From positions 124,001 through 188,000 of the forward strand of contig NZ_JANQBB010000004.1 of the NCBI RefSeq assembly GCF_024721975.1: a stretch of DNA of 64,000 bases, read 5' to 3'. A program made the position numbers and the translations under genes. This document shows positions 26,609 to 37,009 of this stretch, piece after piece. The notes under the pieces are model-generated. The model did no database searches and was not told where the DNA came from. It saw only the letters and a list, made by a program, of their open reading frames with translations. Source of the stretch: Paenibacillus endoradicis. Lineage in GTDB: Bacteria > Bacillota > Bacilli > Paenibacillales > Paenibacillaceae. The number at the start of each line of letters is the position of its first letter. Positions within the stretch are counted from its first letter, which is position 1.

Positions 26609-28549
26609 TTATAGTGCAGCTTTAATTACTTTTTTATAATAGAGAACAGATAATATGCCGAAAATGGAATACAGTACGGTATATAATAACATAACGATAA
26701 TCATTGGTGTCCAAACTTCAGTTCCGAATAAGAACCAACCTGATTGAACGGCAAAATAGCTATGGAAGAGTCCGACGATTAAAGGAATTCCAAAATTGTA
26801 AAGTTGCTTTGCCCGAATCCCCCTTAGCAAGTCACCTTGGGTGTAACCTAGTTTCCGCAAAATGGTGTAACTCGGTTTTTCATCTTCACTTTCATCCATT
26901 TGTTTAAAATAAAGAATACATCCAGAAGTAATGAGAAAAGTTAGCCCTAAGAAGCCAATAATAAACATAATTAGACCCATATTTGTCTTTTGATTAGTGC
27001 TCATTTCAAGACGGGAAAAGTTAGCTTCACTAAAATCTGAAGCTAGAAAAATTTCATTTGCTTCTTTAATTTGACTGTCATCGTTAATATTAATTCCTAT
27101 ATATAATGATGATGGTTTTTGTATTGTTGGATCAATATCTTGCTGTAGACGTTGAAATACCGATTCGTCAACAATGGCAACGGGCAGTCCGCCATCTGTG
27201 AAATTATATGAAATAACGTAGTCGTTTCTTAATCCTACATATTGTTGAGGAATAACTTCATGTTCTCCTATTAATTTGATTGGACCAGATTTTTTTAAGG
27301 ACATAAACTTTTGTAGCAAATCATTATAACCGGTGAGAATCGTTTCATCAGCAGATACATCAATATCTTCGACGCTTTGATCACTAATGACAGAAATGGT
27401 CATTGAATCCGGCTCGATATTTAATTCACTTAGGTTTGCATCTAAAATATTTCGAGCATCAATTTTCATTTGAATGACATCAATTATATTTTCATTAAAT
27501 GTAATATCCTTTTCACCTAAAGCCAACTTAAATTGCTCGGCATCTTCTATGTTCGTCATCGAAAAGTTTGCAGGTACATTATTAATGGCTGATTTTTCTG
27601 CTGAGTAATAAGCAATATAACTTAAAGATAATAATCCGATAGCAAGTGCGGAAACGGTCGTAATAATTGTTAATAATGAGGCATTCGATTTCATTCGAAA
27701 CATAATCGATGAAAGAGATAGTACTTCATTAATATTTAAATACCCGCCTTTACTTTTCCTTATAATGTTAGCAATAAAGCGGACGGACCCTTTATAGAAA
27801 AAGAATGTTCCAATAATGACAGAGCTGAGAATAAAGCTCATTGCTAGAAATAATTCCATCATCGATGTAAAGTCTCCACCAAATAATTTGGTCGACACAT
27901 AGTATCCTAACAAGATTAATGAAATACCAAATATACCGATCAGCATTTCAAGGAAAGAAGTTTTCTTTATTTTACCTTCTGTTGATGATGTCACTCTAAA
28001 CAGCGACAATATCGTTTGCCTTCTAATAAATGTATAGTTCATCATCATAATAAACAGGTAGATCACACAAAAAACAATGATAGTTTGATTAAACGCTTGT
28101 TTAGAAAAATTTAGCTGGGCGATGGCTTCGATACCAATCGTTTTAAATAAGATCATAATAATTAATTTTGAAAAGGAAAATCCAACAAATATCCCAATGA
28201 ATAAGGAAATGAAATAAAGTATTAAATTCTCTACACTTAACATGCGAAAGATTTTATTTTTTGTCATTCCTATTAGTTGTAATAGACCAACTTCCTTACT
28301 CCGTCTTTTAATAAAAATATTATTGGCATATAACAGGAAGATTGAGACAATTAGAACAAGGAGCACTGAGGCAGTTTTAATAGCTGCTGCACCTTTAATA
28401 GAACCTTCAACTTCATCCATTGATGAATCGTATTGCAGTGTGACAAAAGCAAAATAAAGGGCAACACTAAAGACTAGTGCAAATACATAAAGATAATAAT
28501 TTTTAAGATTTTTTTTCAGATTTTGAAAGATGAGCTGATTAATGTTCAT
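26609..28549 (-). CDS. BceB-type ABC transporter permease (FtsX family)
   Basis: About 646 residues with ten predicted helices: one near the N-terminus, a first FtsX block (about 50-290), a large extracellular domain (about 310-520) between helices 7 and 8, and a second block at the C-terminus. That layout is the mark of Bce-type permeases, which bind bacitracin/lantibiotic-lipid complexes and signal to the partner kinase. The start is set at [21 protein letters not shown] (ATG complement 28549). A start seven codons upstream has no ribosome site. It overlaps the ATPase gene by 11 bases. Confidence 0.9.
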   Translation of the reverse strand: MNINQLIFQNLKKNLKNYYLYVFALVFSVALYFAFVTLQYDSSMDEVEGSIKGAAAIKTASVLLVLIVSIFLLYANNIFIKRRSKEVGLLQLIGMTKNKIFRMLSVENLILYFISLFIGIFVGFSFSKLIIMILFKTIGIEAIAQLNFSKQAFNQTIIVFCVIYLFIMMMNYTFIRRQTILSLFRVTSSTEGKIKKTSFLEMLIGIFGISLILLGYYVSTKLFGGDFTSMMELFLAMSFILSSVIIGTFFFYKGSVRFIANIIRKSKGGYLNINEVLSLSSIMFRMKSNASLLTIITTVSALAIGLLSLSYIAYYSAEKSAINNVPANFSMTNIEDAEQFKLALGEKDITFNENIIDVIQMKIDARNILDANLSELNIEPDSMTISVISDQSVEDIDVSADETILTGYNDLLQKFMSLKKSGPIKLIGEHEVIPQQYVGLRNDYVISYNFTDGGLPVAIVDESVFQRLQQDIDPTIQKPSSLYIGININDDSQIKEANEIFLASDFSEANFSRLEMSTNQKTNMGLIMFIIGFLGLTFLITSGCILYFKQMDESEDEKPSYTILRKLGYTQGDLLRGIRAKQLYNFGIPLIVGLFHSYFAVQSGWFLFGTEVWTPMIIVMLLYTVLYSIFGILSVLYYKKVIKAAL

Positions 28550-29300
28550 AGTGCACCCCACCCAATACACCTTGCGTTTTCATAATATCGGTAAAGAAGG
28601 ATTGTCGTTCTTGTTCACCTCTAGTAAGCTGCGTATAAATTTGTCCATCTTTTATAAAGATGACTCGATTACAATAGCTTGCAGCAATTGGATCATGAGT
28701 GACCATAATAATGGTAGAGTTACGTTTTTGGTTTAATTCACTTAGTTTGTTTAATAGATCAGAAGCAGACTTTGAATCAAGTGCACCGGTGGGTTCGTCA
28801 GCGAAAATAATGCTTGGCTCATGAATAAAAGCTCTAGCTGCTGACGTACGTTGTTTTTGCCCGCCTGAAATTTCATTGGGATACTTATCTTTCAGATCAT
28901 AAATTCCAAGCTCTGTAGCGACTTCCTTAAACCTTTGATTCGCTTCTCTTTTTGGTGTTTTTGTTATCGATAATGGCAATAGAATGTTCTCTTTCACCGT
29001 TAACGTGTCTAATAAATTGTATTCTTGAAAGATAAAGCCTAAATATTTTTTTCGGAATTCGGCTAGTTGTTTTTCTTTCATTTTTGTCATTTCAAGGTTG
29101 TTTATTTTGATCGTTCCATAACTAACTTTATCAATGGAGGAAAGGACATTGAGGAGTGTTGTTTTCCCAGATCCGGATGCTCCCATAATACTAACGAATT
29201 CACCTTTTTTAATGGTAATGTCAATTCCCTTTAATACTTCTTCTTTATTCGATTTATTTCCAAAGCTTTTAGCAATTTTATTGGCCTCTAAAATATTCAT
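28539..29300 (-). CDS. BceA-type ABC transporter ATP-binding protein
   Basis: A 253-residue ATPase of the MacB/LolD-like group with Walker [11 protein letters not shown]-loop [18 protein letters not shown], signature [15 protein letters not shown], Walker [15 protein letters not shown] and H-loop VTHDP. It works with the overlapping BceB-type permease to remove cell-wall-active peptides from their lipid targets. The gap upstream (29301-29466) holds its promoter and the terminator of the kinase gene, matching the Bce pattern of separate RS and AB transcripts. Confidence 0.93.
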   Translation of the reverse strand: MNILEANKIAKSFGNKSNKEEVLKGIDITIKKGEFVSIMGASGSGKTTLLNVLSSIDKVSYGTIKINNLEMTKMKEKQLAEFRKKYLGFIFQEYNLLDTLTVKENILLPLSITKTPKREANQRFKEVATELGIYDLKDKYPNEISGGQKQRTSAARAFIHEPSIIFADEPTGALDSKSASDLLNKLSELNQKRNSTIIMVTHDPIAASYCNRVIFIKDGQIYTQLTRGEQERQSFFTDIMKTQGVLGGVHYEH

Positions 29301-29355
29301 ATCGAAATCTCCTTAAAACTTTTTATATACTTTCCCAAATTACTTCTTCGATAAT

Positions 29356-29376
29356 AAAAAGTTACCTCAGAAGCAT
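29356..29376. repeat. Repeat element also found before the SDR gene
   Basis: A 21-base stretch beginning AAAAAGTTAC and ending GAAGCAT. It matches 51901-51921 in 19 positions and 51964-51984 in 18. It lies about 56-76 bases before the bceA-like start, in promoter territory, so a shared regulatory element is possible. Confidence 0.4.
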
Positions 29377-29448
29377 AAGCTATAGTTAATAACTTAATTA
29401 TAAAAAGGGATCACGTTCTTTGCCTTTCATTTACCTAACAAAATACAA

Positions 29449-29476
29449 AAGCATGTGACATTATTGTCACATGCTT
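29449..29476 (-). terminator. Terminator overlapping the end of the BceS-type gene
   Basis: Perfect 12-base arms (29449-29460, 29465-29476) with TTTTG following on the minus strand. The kinase stop codon lies inside the hairpin. Confidence 0.75.
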
Positions 29477-30471
29477 ACAATAGTAACGAAATCATTGTTT
29501 TTTGGAAACGTTAAAGTAAAGGTTGTGCTTGTATTTCGCACCGACTCTACATCAATATGTATGAGCAACGAATCTGCTGCTTTCTTTGTTAGATATAAGC
29601 CCATGCCTGTCGATGAATTATCATGATGTTTTGTCGTTGATGTAAAGCCTTTATCAAAAATTCGAGGAATATCTTTGGCATCAATCCCACGCCCAAAGTC
29701 TTTTATTCGTAAGTGAGTTTGATTATTGTGCTCATAGCTTTGAATGATAATATCCTGTGCTTCACTATATTTAATGGAATTCGTTAAAAGTTGTCGGATA
29801 ATGAAGGACACCCATTTAGCATCGCTAACAACTTCCGTTAGTTCTAACTGAATGTCAAAGCCAATTCCTTTTTGAATGCACCATGACTGTAATGATTTAA
29901 TTTCTTTGAAAACTAGCGATTTTAAATCAAACGTTTCTATATATAAATCATTTTCTATAAATAATAGACGCTTCTGATGTAGCTGTTGGTCCAAGAGCAA
30001 ATGAATTCTGAGCCATTCATAAGTTAAATGAGCTTTTAATGTTTTATCTTCTAATCGTTCAATCATTAAATGCATAGCCGTTAATGGTGTTTTAACTTCA
30101 TGAATCCAAGACAAAAGTTCGTCTTGCTCCTGCTCTAACAGAATACGATTTTGCATAGCTATCAGTCTCAAATGCTCAGTTTGATCGGAAATGCTTTGTT
30201 CGACTATTTTTTCAAAAGGACTATTAGGTTGATTGATAGCTGATAAATCAAGATTATTCTCCCATTCCTCTAGGCTTCTATAAAATTTTGTTTCTTTGTT
30301 GTAGCGAATGATTAAAAAGAAGATAAAAACCATCGTTGTTAAAAAGACCATATAGAGAATGGGTTTGAATGAGATTGTCGCATCAATATAAGCAATAAAG
30401 ATAATAAGAAGTTGCTGGAATACAAATAGAGCGATCCAGCTCCACCGTTCACGTAAAAATGTTATAACCAT
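29467..30471 (-). CDS. BceS-type intramembrane-sensing histidine kinase
   Basis: A 334-residue kinase with two closely spaced N-terminal helices (about 10-30 and 35-55) and almost no extracellular loop, the diagnostic form of BceS-like kinases that sense through their transporter. The H box is ELLSWIHEVKTPLTAM. The N box (LLTNSIKYS), G boxes (DFGRGID, STGMGLYL) and F region follow. It begins with a one-base stop/start overlap after the regulator gene. Confidence 0.92.
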   Translation of the reverse strand: MVITFLRERWSWIALFVFQQLLIIFIAYIDATISFKPILYMVFLTTMVFIFFLIIRYNKETKFYRSLEEWENNLDLSAINQPNSPFEKIVEQSISDQTEHLRLIAMQNRILLEQEQDELLSWIHEVKTPLTAMHLMIERLEDKTLKAHLTYEWLRIHLLLDQQLHQKRLLFIENDLYIETFDLKSLVFKEIKSLQSWCIQKGIGFDIQLELTEVVSDAKWVSFIIRQLLTNSIKYSEAQDIIIQSYEHNNQTHLRIKDFGRGIDAKDIPRIFDKGFTSTTKHHDNSSTGMGLYLTKKAADSLLIHIDVESVRNTSTTFTLTFPKNNDFVTIVSM

Positions 30472-31169
30472 TAGTGTGCCTCTTCCATTGCGATATAACC
30501 TTGCCCAGTTTTTGTTTCGATAAACCGCCCTAAACCAAGCTCATCTAGTTTTTTTCGTAAGCGATTTAGATTTACCGTTAAAGTGTTATCACTTACAAAG
30601 CGTTCATCGTCCCATAAGCTTGTTATTATTTCTTCTCGACTAACAATCTTATTTTTTTTCGTAATCAGTAGTTTTAGTATATATATTTCATTCTTAGTTA
30701 ATTCAATGGATCCTACCTCATTGGTAACGATATTTTTCTCATAATCAACCGTTGCACCGCGCCATGTTTTTAGTGTTATTGGTTCCGTATTATAATTATA
30801 TACACGGCGAAGAATGGCTTGTACTTTAGCAACCAATACTTCAAAATGAAACGGTTTTTGAATAAAATCATCAGCTCCGAGTTGCATTGACATCACCATG
30901 TCAGTTGGATGATCACGGGAAGATAAAAATATAATAGGAACGTTTGAATGAGACCGAATCATTCGGCACCAATGAAACCCATCAAACTTTGGAAGCTGAA
31001 TATCAATGATAACCAAATCGGGTTTTATAGCTATAAATTGTTCCATCACCATACTAAAATCTTGAATGCCGTATACATCATAAGACCATTGCGTAAATCT
31101 ATCTTTGATTTCATTAAATAGAGTTTCATCATCTTCAATTAACATCAATTTAAACAATGGATTCACCAC
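30471..31169 (-). CDS. BceR-type response regulator
   Basis: A 232-residue OmpR-family regulator: receiver domain with the acidic pair (EDDE), phosphoacceptor Asp in LVIIDIQLP and Lys in IQKPFHF, followed by a winged helix with SDNTLTVNLNRLRKKL. In the Bce pathway it activates bceAB on flux through the transporter. It is the first gene of the kinase operon and divergent from the leader/ABC exporter locus at 31.2 kb. Confidence 0.93.
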   Translation of the reverse strand: MVNPLFKLMLIEDDETLFNEIKDRFTQWSYDVYGIQDFSMVMEQFIAIKPDLVIIDIQLPKFDGFHWCRMIRSHSNVPIIFLSSRDHPTDMVMSMQLGADDFIQKPFHFEVLVAKVQAILRRVYNYNTEPITLKTWRGATVDYEKNIVTNEVGSIELTKNEIYILKLLITKKNKIVSREEIITSLWDDERFVSDNTLTVNLNRLRKKLDELGLGRFIETKTGQGYIAMEEAH

Positions 31170-31240
31170 ACTTCGTGTTTTATTATTTAAAGATTATAGC
31201 AAAACTATTTTCTATGCTACAGAGATTAATTCCATTTATA

Positions 31241-31269
31241 TTGATTTGTTACTATATAATGGATACAAT
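31241..31269 (+). promoter_or_regulatory. Predicted sigma-A promoter of the leader/ABC exporter unit
   Basis: TTGATT at 31241-31246, a 17-base spacer and TACAAT at 31264-31269. It would give a leader of about 275 bases before the exporter gene. Confidence 0.55.
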
Positions 31270-31299
31270 ATGAATAATCTTTTATATGAGGTGAAATGG

Positions 31300-31329
31300 A
31301 TGTCTATCCGTATCGTTCGAAGTAACTAG
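31300..31329 (+). CDS. Possible leader peptide MSIRIVRSN
   Basis: Nine codons from ATG 31300 to TAG 31327-31329, with GAGGTG 6 bases upstream. The spacing makes this start better than the overlapping ATG at 31296. It sits about 30 bases downstream of a predicted promoter and 220 bases before the exporter gene. Short Arg- or Ile-rich leader peptides before antibiotic resistance genes control expression by ribosome stalling. Possible small stems follow (GCTGG/CCAGC; CTATC/GATAG at about 31337-31373). Function is an inference from position and form. Confidence 0.4.
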   Translation: MSIRIVRSN

Positions 31330-31550
31330 TTATCGGGCTGGGTGAAACGCGTACCAGCTATCAAAGGGGATAGTATGTCCTTTTGATTGTATACTGACTA
31401 GATATTTGAACGGTGTCGGGAGTCATTTTTAGAGCCAGGCACTTACACTATTTAACATGAATGACCATCTATTTATGGTTTTTAAATGTTGAAATGTGAT
31501 GAGTTGCTTGGTTTTTTTATACTCATTTGAAAGATTGGAGCGTAACGATT
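31330..31550 (+). promoter_or_regulatory. Long 5' leader region of the ABC exporter gene
   Basis: About 220 bases without a supported gene. They contain short inverted pairs (GCTGG/CCAGC near 31338-31359, CTATC/GATAG at about 31359-31374, AGTAT/ATACT near 31372-31396) and a T-run (31511-31518). The layout could be an attenuator, but no single dominant terminator stem was found by eye. Confidence 0.35.
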
Positions 31551-33251
31551 ATGTTGAAAAAGATTGTGCTTCACCTAAAATGGTGGATAGTTGTTTATAT
31601 TTTGCTAGGATTCACAATACAATTATTAAGTAGTTTAAGTATTGTGCTGTTTCAAAAAATCCTCGATATCACATTGGTAATCAATAGTTTTAGTGACGTA
31701 TCTTCCTTAATTATTTGCTATGCAATACTGTTAGGTGGGATGGCTACACTTAACTACTTCGCCGAATACCCTAGTGTACATTTATCAAATAGTATAACAG
31801 AAAGATTGAAAATTATGGCATTATCGAAAATATCTAGAATTGATTATCAAGCATATCAACATATTGGTACAGGACAAATGATAAAGGTTATTGAGAATGG
31901 AGCGTTCGCTGGAAACAGTATTATTTATTCTTTTTTTCTCAGAACCCTTTATGAATTATTACCAACAATTATATTTAGCTTATTTTTCATTAGTTTCTAT
32001 GACATAAGAATTATGGTAGTGATTGCAGTAGGATATGTAGTTGTCTTTCTTGTAACGAATATACTATTGAAATATTTGTACAACATAAAATCTACGATAC
32101 TTAAAGCACAAGAAAATATGTCTAGATATTCGATACGTGGATTTATGGAGTTAGTAGTCTTTAGAACCAACAAAAGATATGATACAGAGATTAATAAATT
32201 AAGTGTTACTGCACGTAATATTATAAAAAGCAGTTCACAATTGAAAATGATACATGAATCTTTTTTTGCTATTTTTGAGTTATTTATTACTGTTATAAAA
32301 GTCATAGTTATAATTTACGGAATAAAAAGTATGTTAGCAGGTGATATATCGCTTGGGATAGTCGTGGCATTGTTTATGTTTATTGATAAGATTTATTCCC
32401 CAATTGCAATTTTTAATATTCTATTTGTGGATTATAAGCTTAATAAGGTTACTTACGATCGGTTTGACGATTTTATTAATGCTCCAGAAGATAGGAATTT
32501 GGAATTGGGGCATAAGGTTATTGAACTACAAGGTAACATTGAGTTTAGAGATGTTTTCTTTAATTATGGGAGTCTCAATATATTGAACAATATATCTTTT
32601 TCGATTGAACGAGGCACATCGGTTGCTTTTGTTGGAGTAAGTGGCGGTGGAAAGTCCACAATCATTAAATTAATTGTAGGGTTATTAAAGAAAACGGAAG
32701 GTAATATTTTGTTGGATAATTTAGAGATAGATGATATTAATCTAAACAGTTATTATGATCATATTTCTTATTTATCGCAAGAAACTCCGATTTTTGATAC
32801 TTCAATTAGAGGAAATATTGTATTTGATCATAAGATTTCAGACGAAGAGATCTATAGTATTTTGGAAAAAGTTCATTTAAAAGAGAAAATATTAAATTTA
32901 CCAGAAAAATTGGATACTTTGATCGGTGAGAAAGGTGTGAAATTATCGGGAGGAGAAAGACAACGACTAGCATTCGCGAGAATACTTTTTCAAAGAAGAA
33001 ATGTGCTAATACTTGATGAACCTGTATCGGCACTAGATAATCTCACCGAGAAAAGTATAATGGAAACGATTTTGAACGAATGTAAGGATAAAACAATAAT
33101 CATTGTTGCTCATCGGTTAGATTTTATAAGAGACGTTGATAAGATCCTCGTTGTGGAGAATGGCTCTATTATGGGTGAGGGGAATTATGATTACTTAATA
33201 GAACATAATGATTTATACAAAGCGTTATGGAATCGAAAAATGCTTAATTAA
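31551..33251 (+). CDS. ABC exporter half-transporter (membrane domain fused to ATPase)
   Basis: About 566 residues: six membrane helices over residues 10-310, then an ATPase domain with Walker A GVSGGGKST, Q-loop LSQETPIFDTSIRGNI, signature KLSGGERQRLAFAR, Walker B VLILDEPVSALD and H-loop VAHRLDF. The form is the MsbA/LmrA-like homodimeric exporter of lipids, drugs or peptides, without a peptidase domain. ATG 31551 is preferred because TTGGAG lies 11 bases before it; the frame is open upstream to a TTG at 31527. It is notably A/T-rich. The substrate is unknown. Confidence 0.88.
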   Translation: MLKKIVLHLKWWIVVYILLGFTIQLLSSLSIVLFQKILDITLVINSFSDVSSLIICYAILLGGMATLNYFAEYPSVHLSNSITERLKIMALSKISRIDYQAYQHIGTGQMIKVIENGAFAGNSIIYSFFLRTLYELLPTIIFSLFFISFYDIRIMVVIAVGYVVVFLVTNILLKYLYNIKSTILKAQENMSRYSIRGFMELVVFRTNKRYDTEINKLSVTARNIIKSSSQLKMIHESFFAIFELFITVIKVIVIIYGIKSMLAGDISLGIVVALFMFIDKIYSPIAIFNILFVDYKLNKVTYDRFDDFINAPEDRNLELGHKVIELQGNIEFRDVFFNYGSLNILNNISFSIERGTSVAFVGVSGGGKSTIIKLIVGLLKKTEGNILLDNLEIDDINLNSYYDHISYLSQETPIFDTSIRGNIVFDHKISDEEIYSILEKVHLKEKILNLPEKLDTLIGEKGVKLSGGERQRLAFARILFQRRNVLILDEPVSALDNLTEKSIMETILNECKDKTIIIVAHRLDFIRDVDKILVVENGSIMGEGNYDYLIEHNDLYKALWNRKMLN

Positions 33252-33279
33252 TCTGGATATCTTACTATATGGAAATAAC

Positions 33280-33306
33280 GAAAGGCACCCTTATTAGGTG
33301 CCTTTC
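33280..33306. terminator. Terminator between ABC exporter and GH42 genes
   Basis: GAAAGGCACC/GGTGCCTTTC arms with a CTTATTA loop between convergent genes. Confidence 0.7.
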
Positions 33307-33374
33307 AATGTTATATTCAGATTAGGTGGTTCAATTCACCTTTTATCTGAATAGGTTGCTTAACAGATGCTGTA

Positions 33375-35405
33375 TTACTTCGTTTCAATAATACATACTG
33401 CTTTAGCGTCAAGAGTTAGTTGCTGCTCTACTGCATTTCCGCTAATAAGCTCTATTCCATGCCATTGACCTAATTCAACCTGTACAGCTGTATCATTATG
33501 ATTCAGTATAAATAGTAACGGCTGTCCTTGCGGAGACACTCTTGTAGATACCTCAACACCTGAAATAGGTGTGATAGGTGCACTAATTCCTTTAGCCTCA
33601 CAAATATGAGCTAATAACCCCTGTAGAAATGCTGGCTCAGGACTAGTTGCCACATACCATGCTTGACCTGTGCCAAATTGATTGACTGTCAGTGCAGGCA
33701 TACCTTTATAAAATTCACTACCGTAAACAGCTTTTACTTCTGCACCTTCGGCATGGATCAAATCACAAACGATATTACAGTTATATTGACCAGATAATGC
33801 TCCAAGTTCATCTTGTAGTACCATTTGATTACTTTGATCAGGGAACAAGGCATCAATTTCTTCTGCCCATATTCCTAGTACTTTACGTAGCTCACCAGGA
33901 TATCCGCCTAGTGTAACGATATCGTTCTCATTAACGATTCCACTAAAGAAAGTTGTTAAGAAAGTACCGCCTGTTTGCACAAATTGCTCAACTTTATCCG
34001 AATAACCATCCTTAACCATATACAGCACAGGAGCAATAACTACATCATAGTCCGATAAGTTATCTTCTACGCCAATCATATCGACTTGGACATTTTGCTG
34101 GAATAAAGCATCATAATATTTGTGTACTTCATTAACGTAATTTAAGGCAATAGTAGGTCCACTAGATAGCTCAATTGCCCATCGATTTTCCCAATCAAAT
34201 ACAATGGCGACTCTTGCTTTAATACGACTATCTAATATTTTATCCGATAAAGTATACAGTTCTTGTCCTAATTGAGCACACTCGCGGAATACTCTTGTAT
34301 GTTCATGTCCAACATGCTCGATAACAGCGCCATGGTACTTTTCACAAGCACCAATTGATCTTCGTAATTGAAAGAATAGTACAGTATCTGCACCATGCGC
34401 GACAGCTTGATAGCTCCAAAGCTTCATTACACCTGGGCGTTTTAAGGAATTGTACGGCTGCCAATTTTGCTGACTTGGTGTTTGCTCCATCAGCATAAAT
34501 GGATCTCCTTGCTTGATACCTCTCATTAGATCATGCGTCATCGAGGTTAAACTAACAGGTGTATCAAGTGACGGGTAATTGTCCCATGAAACGATGTCTA
34601 CTTCCTTCGCCCACTTAAAGTAATCAAGCTCTTTGTATAGTCCCATCATATTTGTTGTCACAGGAATATGAGGTGTATGTTTTTTGATGGCTGCGTACTC
34701 TAGCTTGTAGCATTCAAGGAGACTATCTGACATAAATCTACGATAATCTAACGATATTCCTTGGAAACTAGTACGATCTGTGCCCCACTCTTCCGATAAA
34801 GCACTAGGTGGAACAATTTCCTCCCAATCGTAGAAGGTATGTCCCCAAAAATTTGTATTCCAAACTTTATTAACTTGTTCAATTGTAATATAACGTTGCT
34901 GTAGCCATGTGCGGAAACCAGCGGCACAATTATCACAATAACAGTATCCACCATACTCATTACTAACATGCCAAACGAGTAGTGCTTCGTGATCTTTATA
35001 GCGGTGAGCTAGCTTCTCAGCTAACCTTTCAGAATATTTCCGATAAGTTGGGCTATTAGGGCAAGAATTATGTCTGCCACCGAATTTACGTTTGCGACCG
35101 TCAAAGTCTACACGTAATACATCTGGATATTTGCGAGCCATCCAAGCAGGATGAGCGGCTGTACTTGTTGCCAAGCACACGTAAACACCATCTGCATGTA
35201 AACGATCAATAATTTCATCTAGACGTGAAAAATTATAAGTTTCTTCATTAGGCTGTACCAATGCCCAAGAAAATACGTTTACTGTTGCGACATCAATTCC
35301 AGCAATTTTGAACATGCGTAAATCTTCGTCCATTACTTCTTGGTCCCATTGCTCTGGATTGTAGTCTCCACCGTACCATATTTTTGGTAGTTTGCTATTA
35401 ATCAT
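33375..35405 (-). CDS. Beta-galactosidase, glycoside hydrolase family 42
   Basis: A 676-residue cytoplasmic enzyme with the GH42 order: TIM barrel (residues 1-390), trimerisation domain (about 400-600) and a small C-terminal domain. Acid/base Glu150 lies in WHVSNEYGG and nucleophile Glu307 in FMLMEQTPS. Four cysteines (115, 155, 157, 160) form the zinc site seen in many GH42 enzymes. No signal peptide, so it acts on imported galactosides. Divergent from the AraC-type gene at 35539, its likely activator. Confidence 0.94.
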   Translation of the reverse strand: MINSKLPKIWYGGDYNPEQWDQEVMDEDLRMFKIAGIDVATVNVFSWALVQPNEETYNFSRLDEIIDRLHADGVYVCLATSTAAHPAWMARKYPDVLRVDFDGRKRKFGGRHNSCPNSPTYRKYSERLAEKLAHRYKDHEALLVWHVSNEYGGYCYCDNCAAGFRTWLQQRYITIEQVNKVWNTNFWGHTFYDWEEIVPPSALSEEWGTDRTSFQGISLDYRRFMSDSLLECYKLEYAAIKKHTPHIPVTTNMMGLYKELDYFKWAKEVDIVSWDNYPSLDTPVSLTSMTHDLMRGIKQGDPFMLMEQTPSQQNWQPYNSLKRPGVMKLWSYQAVAHGADTVLFFQLRRSIGACEKYHGAVIEHVGHEHTRVFRECAQLGQELYTLSDKILDSRIKARVAIVFDWENRWAIELSSGPTIALNYVNEVHKYYDALFQQNVQVDMIGVEDNLSDYDVVIAPVLYMVKDGYSDKVEQFVQTGGTFLTTFFSGIVNENDIVTLGGYPGELRKVLGIWAEEIDALFPDQSNQMVLQDELGALSGQYNCNIVCDLIHAEGAEVKAVYGSEFYKGMPALTVNQFGTGQAWYVATSPEPAFLQGLLAHICEAKGISAPITPISGVEVSTRVSPQGQPLLFILNHNDTAVQVELGQWHGIELISGNAVEQQLTLDAKAVCIIETK

Positions 35406-35538
35406 CTCTACACCTCATTTTATCAAAGTTAGATATAAGAATAAGCTCAGTATATAACAATAAAAAATGTGTTAAAATATAATATATTTTCAATCATGTA
35501 TAATAATATGGAAGTTTGATAATAAGGGAGTGAAAGAG

Positions 35539-36372
35539 TTGATCCATACACGATATGAATTAGCACCCTCTGCAATTAGTGGTTTTCCTATATTTATCGA
35601 GAGTATCGGGCATCACGAGGATCAAGAAAAAATGGTTCGTCCTGATGGCTTTACATATTTTCATTGGTTACAAACTTATGAGGGTGAAGGCGAATTTACC
35701 ATCGAGGATAAGACTTACCGACTTACAAAAGGAGCTGGAGTTTTACTTTATCCAGATGTAGCTCATACGTATTTTGCTATTACGGAGAGATGGTGCACAC
35801 AATATATTACGTTTGGCGGCAGTAATGTCGATATCATTCTGCGTACACTTAACATAGAGCAGTCAGCTTATTTTAGCTGGGAGGAGCATTCTCCGCTACA
35901 TATGACCATTACGAACATAATAGAAAAGCTTGTAAACAATAATAATGAATTATATTATTCTAGCTATGACGCATCTTCAGACTTATACTATTTTTTCATG
36001 CAGCTCAAGCAACATGGACAGATGAATAATCGTACGTCGATTCAACGTCATATCGTACAGTTACAGCCAGTATTGGACTGGCTAGAAATTCATTATGCTG
36101 ATCCAAACGTTGGACTTGAACAAATGGCAACTGTACTGAAACTGACTCCAAGGCAGATGAATACATTATTTCAAACTGCATTTCATGTTTCTCCATATGC
36201 GTATCTCATTCGGTTACGACTTAGAAAGTCTAAGGAAATGTTACTACATGAAAGAGATATAACAATTACTCAAATTGCAAGTCATGTAGGATTTCGTGAT
36301 GTCAGTCATTTTGTAGCTAGCTTTCGGAAGCAGATGGAATTAACTCCTGAGAAGTTCAGGTTAATGAATTAA
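35539..36372 (+). CDS. AraC-family regulator with cupin sensor domain
   Basis: About 277 residues. The N-terminal cupin (AraC_binding; FTYFHWLQTYEGEGEF and LTKGAGVLLYPDVAHTYF) binds sugar. Two C-terminal HTH motifs follow (LEQMATVLKLTPRQMNTLFQTA, ITQIASHVGFRDVSHFVASFRK). TTG 35539 is chosen as the start because GGGAG lies 8 bases upstream; the GTG at 35530 overlaps that same site. It is divergent from the GH42 beta-galactosidase gene, which it probably activates in response to a galactoside. Confidence 0.9.
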   Translation: MIHTRYELAPSAISGFPIFIESIGHHEDQEKMVRPDGFTYFHWLQTYEGEGEFTIEDKTYRLTKGAGVLLYPDVAHTYFAITERWCTQYITFGGSNVDIILRTLNIEQSAYFSWEEHSPLHMTITNIIEKLVNNNNELYYSSYDASSDLYYFFMQLKQHGQMNNRTSIQRHIVQLQPVLDWLEIHYADPNVGLEQMATVLKLTPRQMNTLFQTAFHVSPYAYLIRLRLRKSKEMLLHERDITITQIASHVGFRDVSHFVASFRKQMELTPEKFRLMN

Positions 36373-36520
36373 TGTGCAGAGATTAAGTTAACCGCTCCAC
36401 TCGAATGGGTAATCAAGACATCAAAAAGATGAGCGGAACGGTTACTGACTGAAAAAAGTAATAGATATGTTCTTATTTCTTCAATTGATGGGACAATCAT
36501 GCTTATGCGTACTTTACTTG

Positions 36521-37009
36521 TTATAAGACAGTTAATTCCGGCTTCTGTGGAGTTGATGGTTTAACGAAATTAACTAATAACCAACGAGAGATTGGCCCAA
36601 CGATGAGTAACTGTGCTGGTAGAGCAACGATAATATTTAGTCCAACGGTTTTAAGATATGCTATAAAATATGAACCTTCAACTCCAATCAACGTCGCTTT
36701 TAGAATAACTCCGTATATTGACATAATAAGAACCATTGAGGGAACCATACATAAAGCAATCGCCAATATAATGTTGATTTGCTTCGATTTATCATAGGGT
36801 AGCGATAACGCAAGTTTACGCGCTCTAGGTTCAACTATTGACTCTACGATAAAAGCCACGGCAAATGTTATGACAAATTGAATCAATGCACTTCCTATTG
36901 TAAAATCTGAAAATCCATGTAACGCTGTGTTATAAGTGCTCATAATAAAAACCATCCCAAAACACATAAACATTCCAAAAATAATACCTTCTTTTTTATT
37001 ACTTGGCAA
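36521..37009 (-). CDS. DUF2798-family membrane protein
   Basis: A 162-residue protein with four predicted helices arranged as two similar halves (EGIIFGMFMCFGMVFIMSTYN and INIILAIALCMVPSMVLIMSIY), as in DUF2798 proteins. A Pro-rich tail ends the chain. No function is established for the family. An AAGGA site precedes the ATG. It is transcribed away from the metNIQ operon and appears monocistronic. Confidence 0.8.
   Translation of the reverse strand: MPSNKKEGIIFGMFMCFGMVFIMSTYNTALHGFSDFTIGSALIQFVITFAVAFIVESIVEPRARKLALSLPYDKSKQINIILAIALCMVPSMVLIMSIYGVILKATLIGVEGSYFIAYLKTVGLNIIVALPAQLLIVGPISRWLLVNFVKPSTPQKPELTVL

Noticed and set aside
31105..31329. 74-codon plus-strand frame overlapping bceR start
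   Set aside because: It overlaps the bceR start region antisense and has no ribosome site. Only its last nine codons, starting at the internal ATG 31300 with a proper site, look usable.
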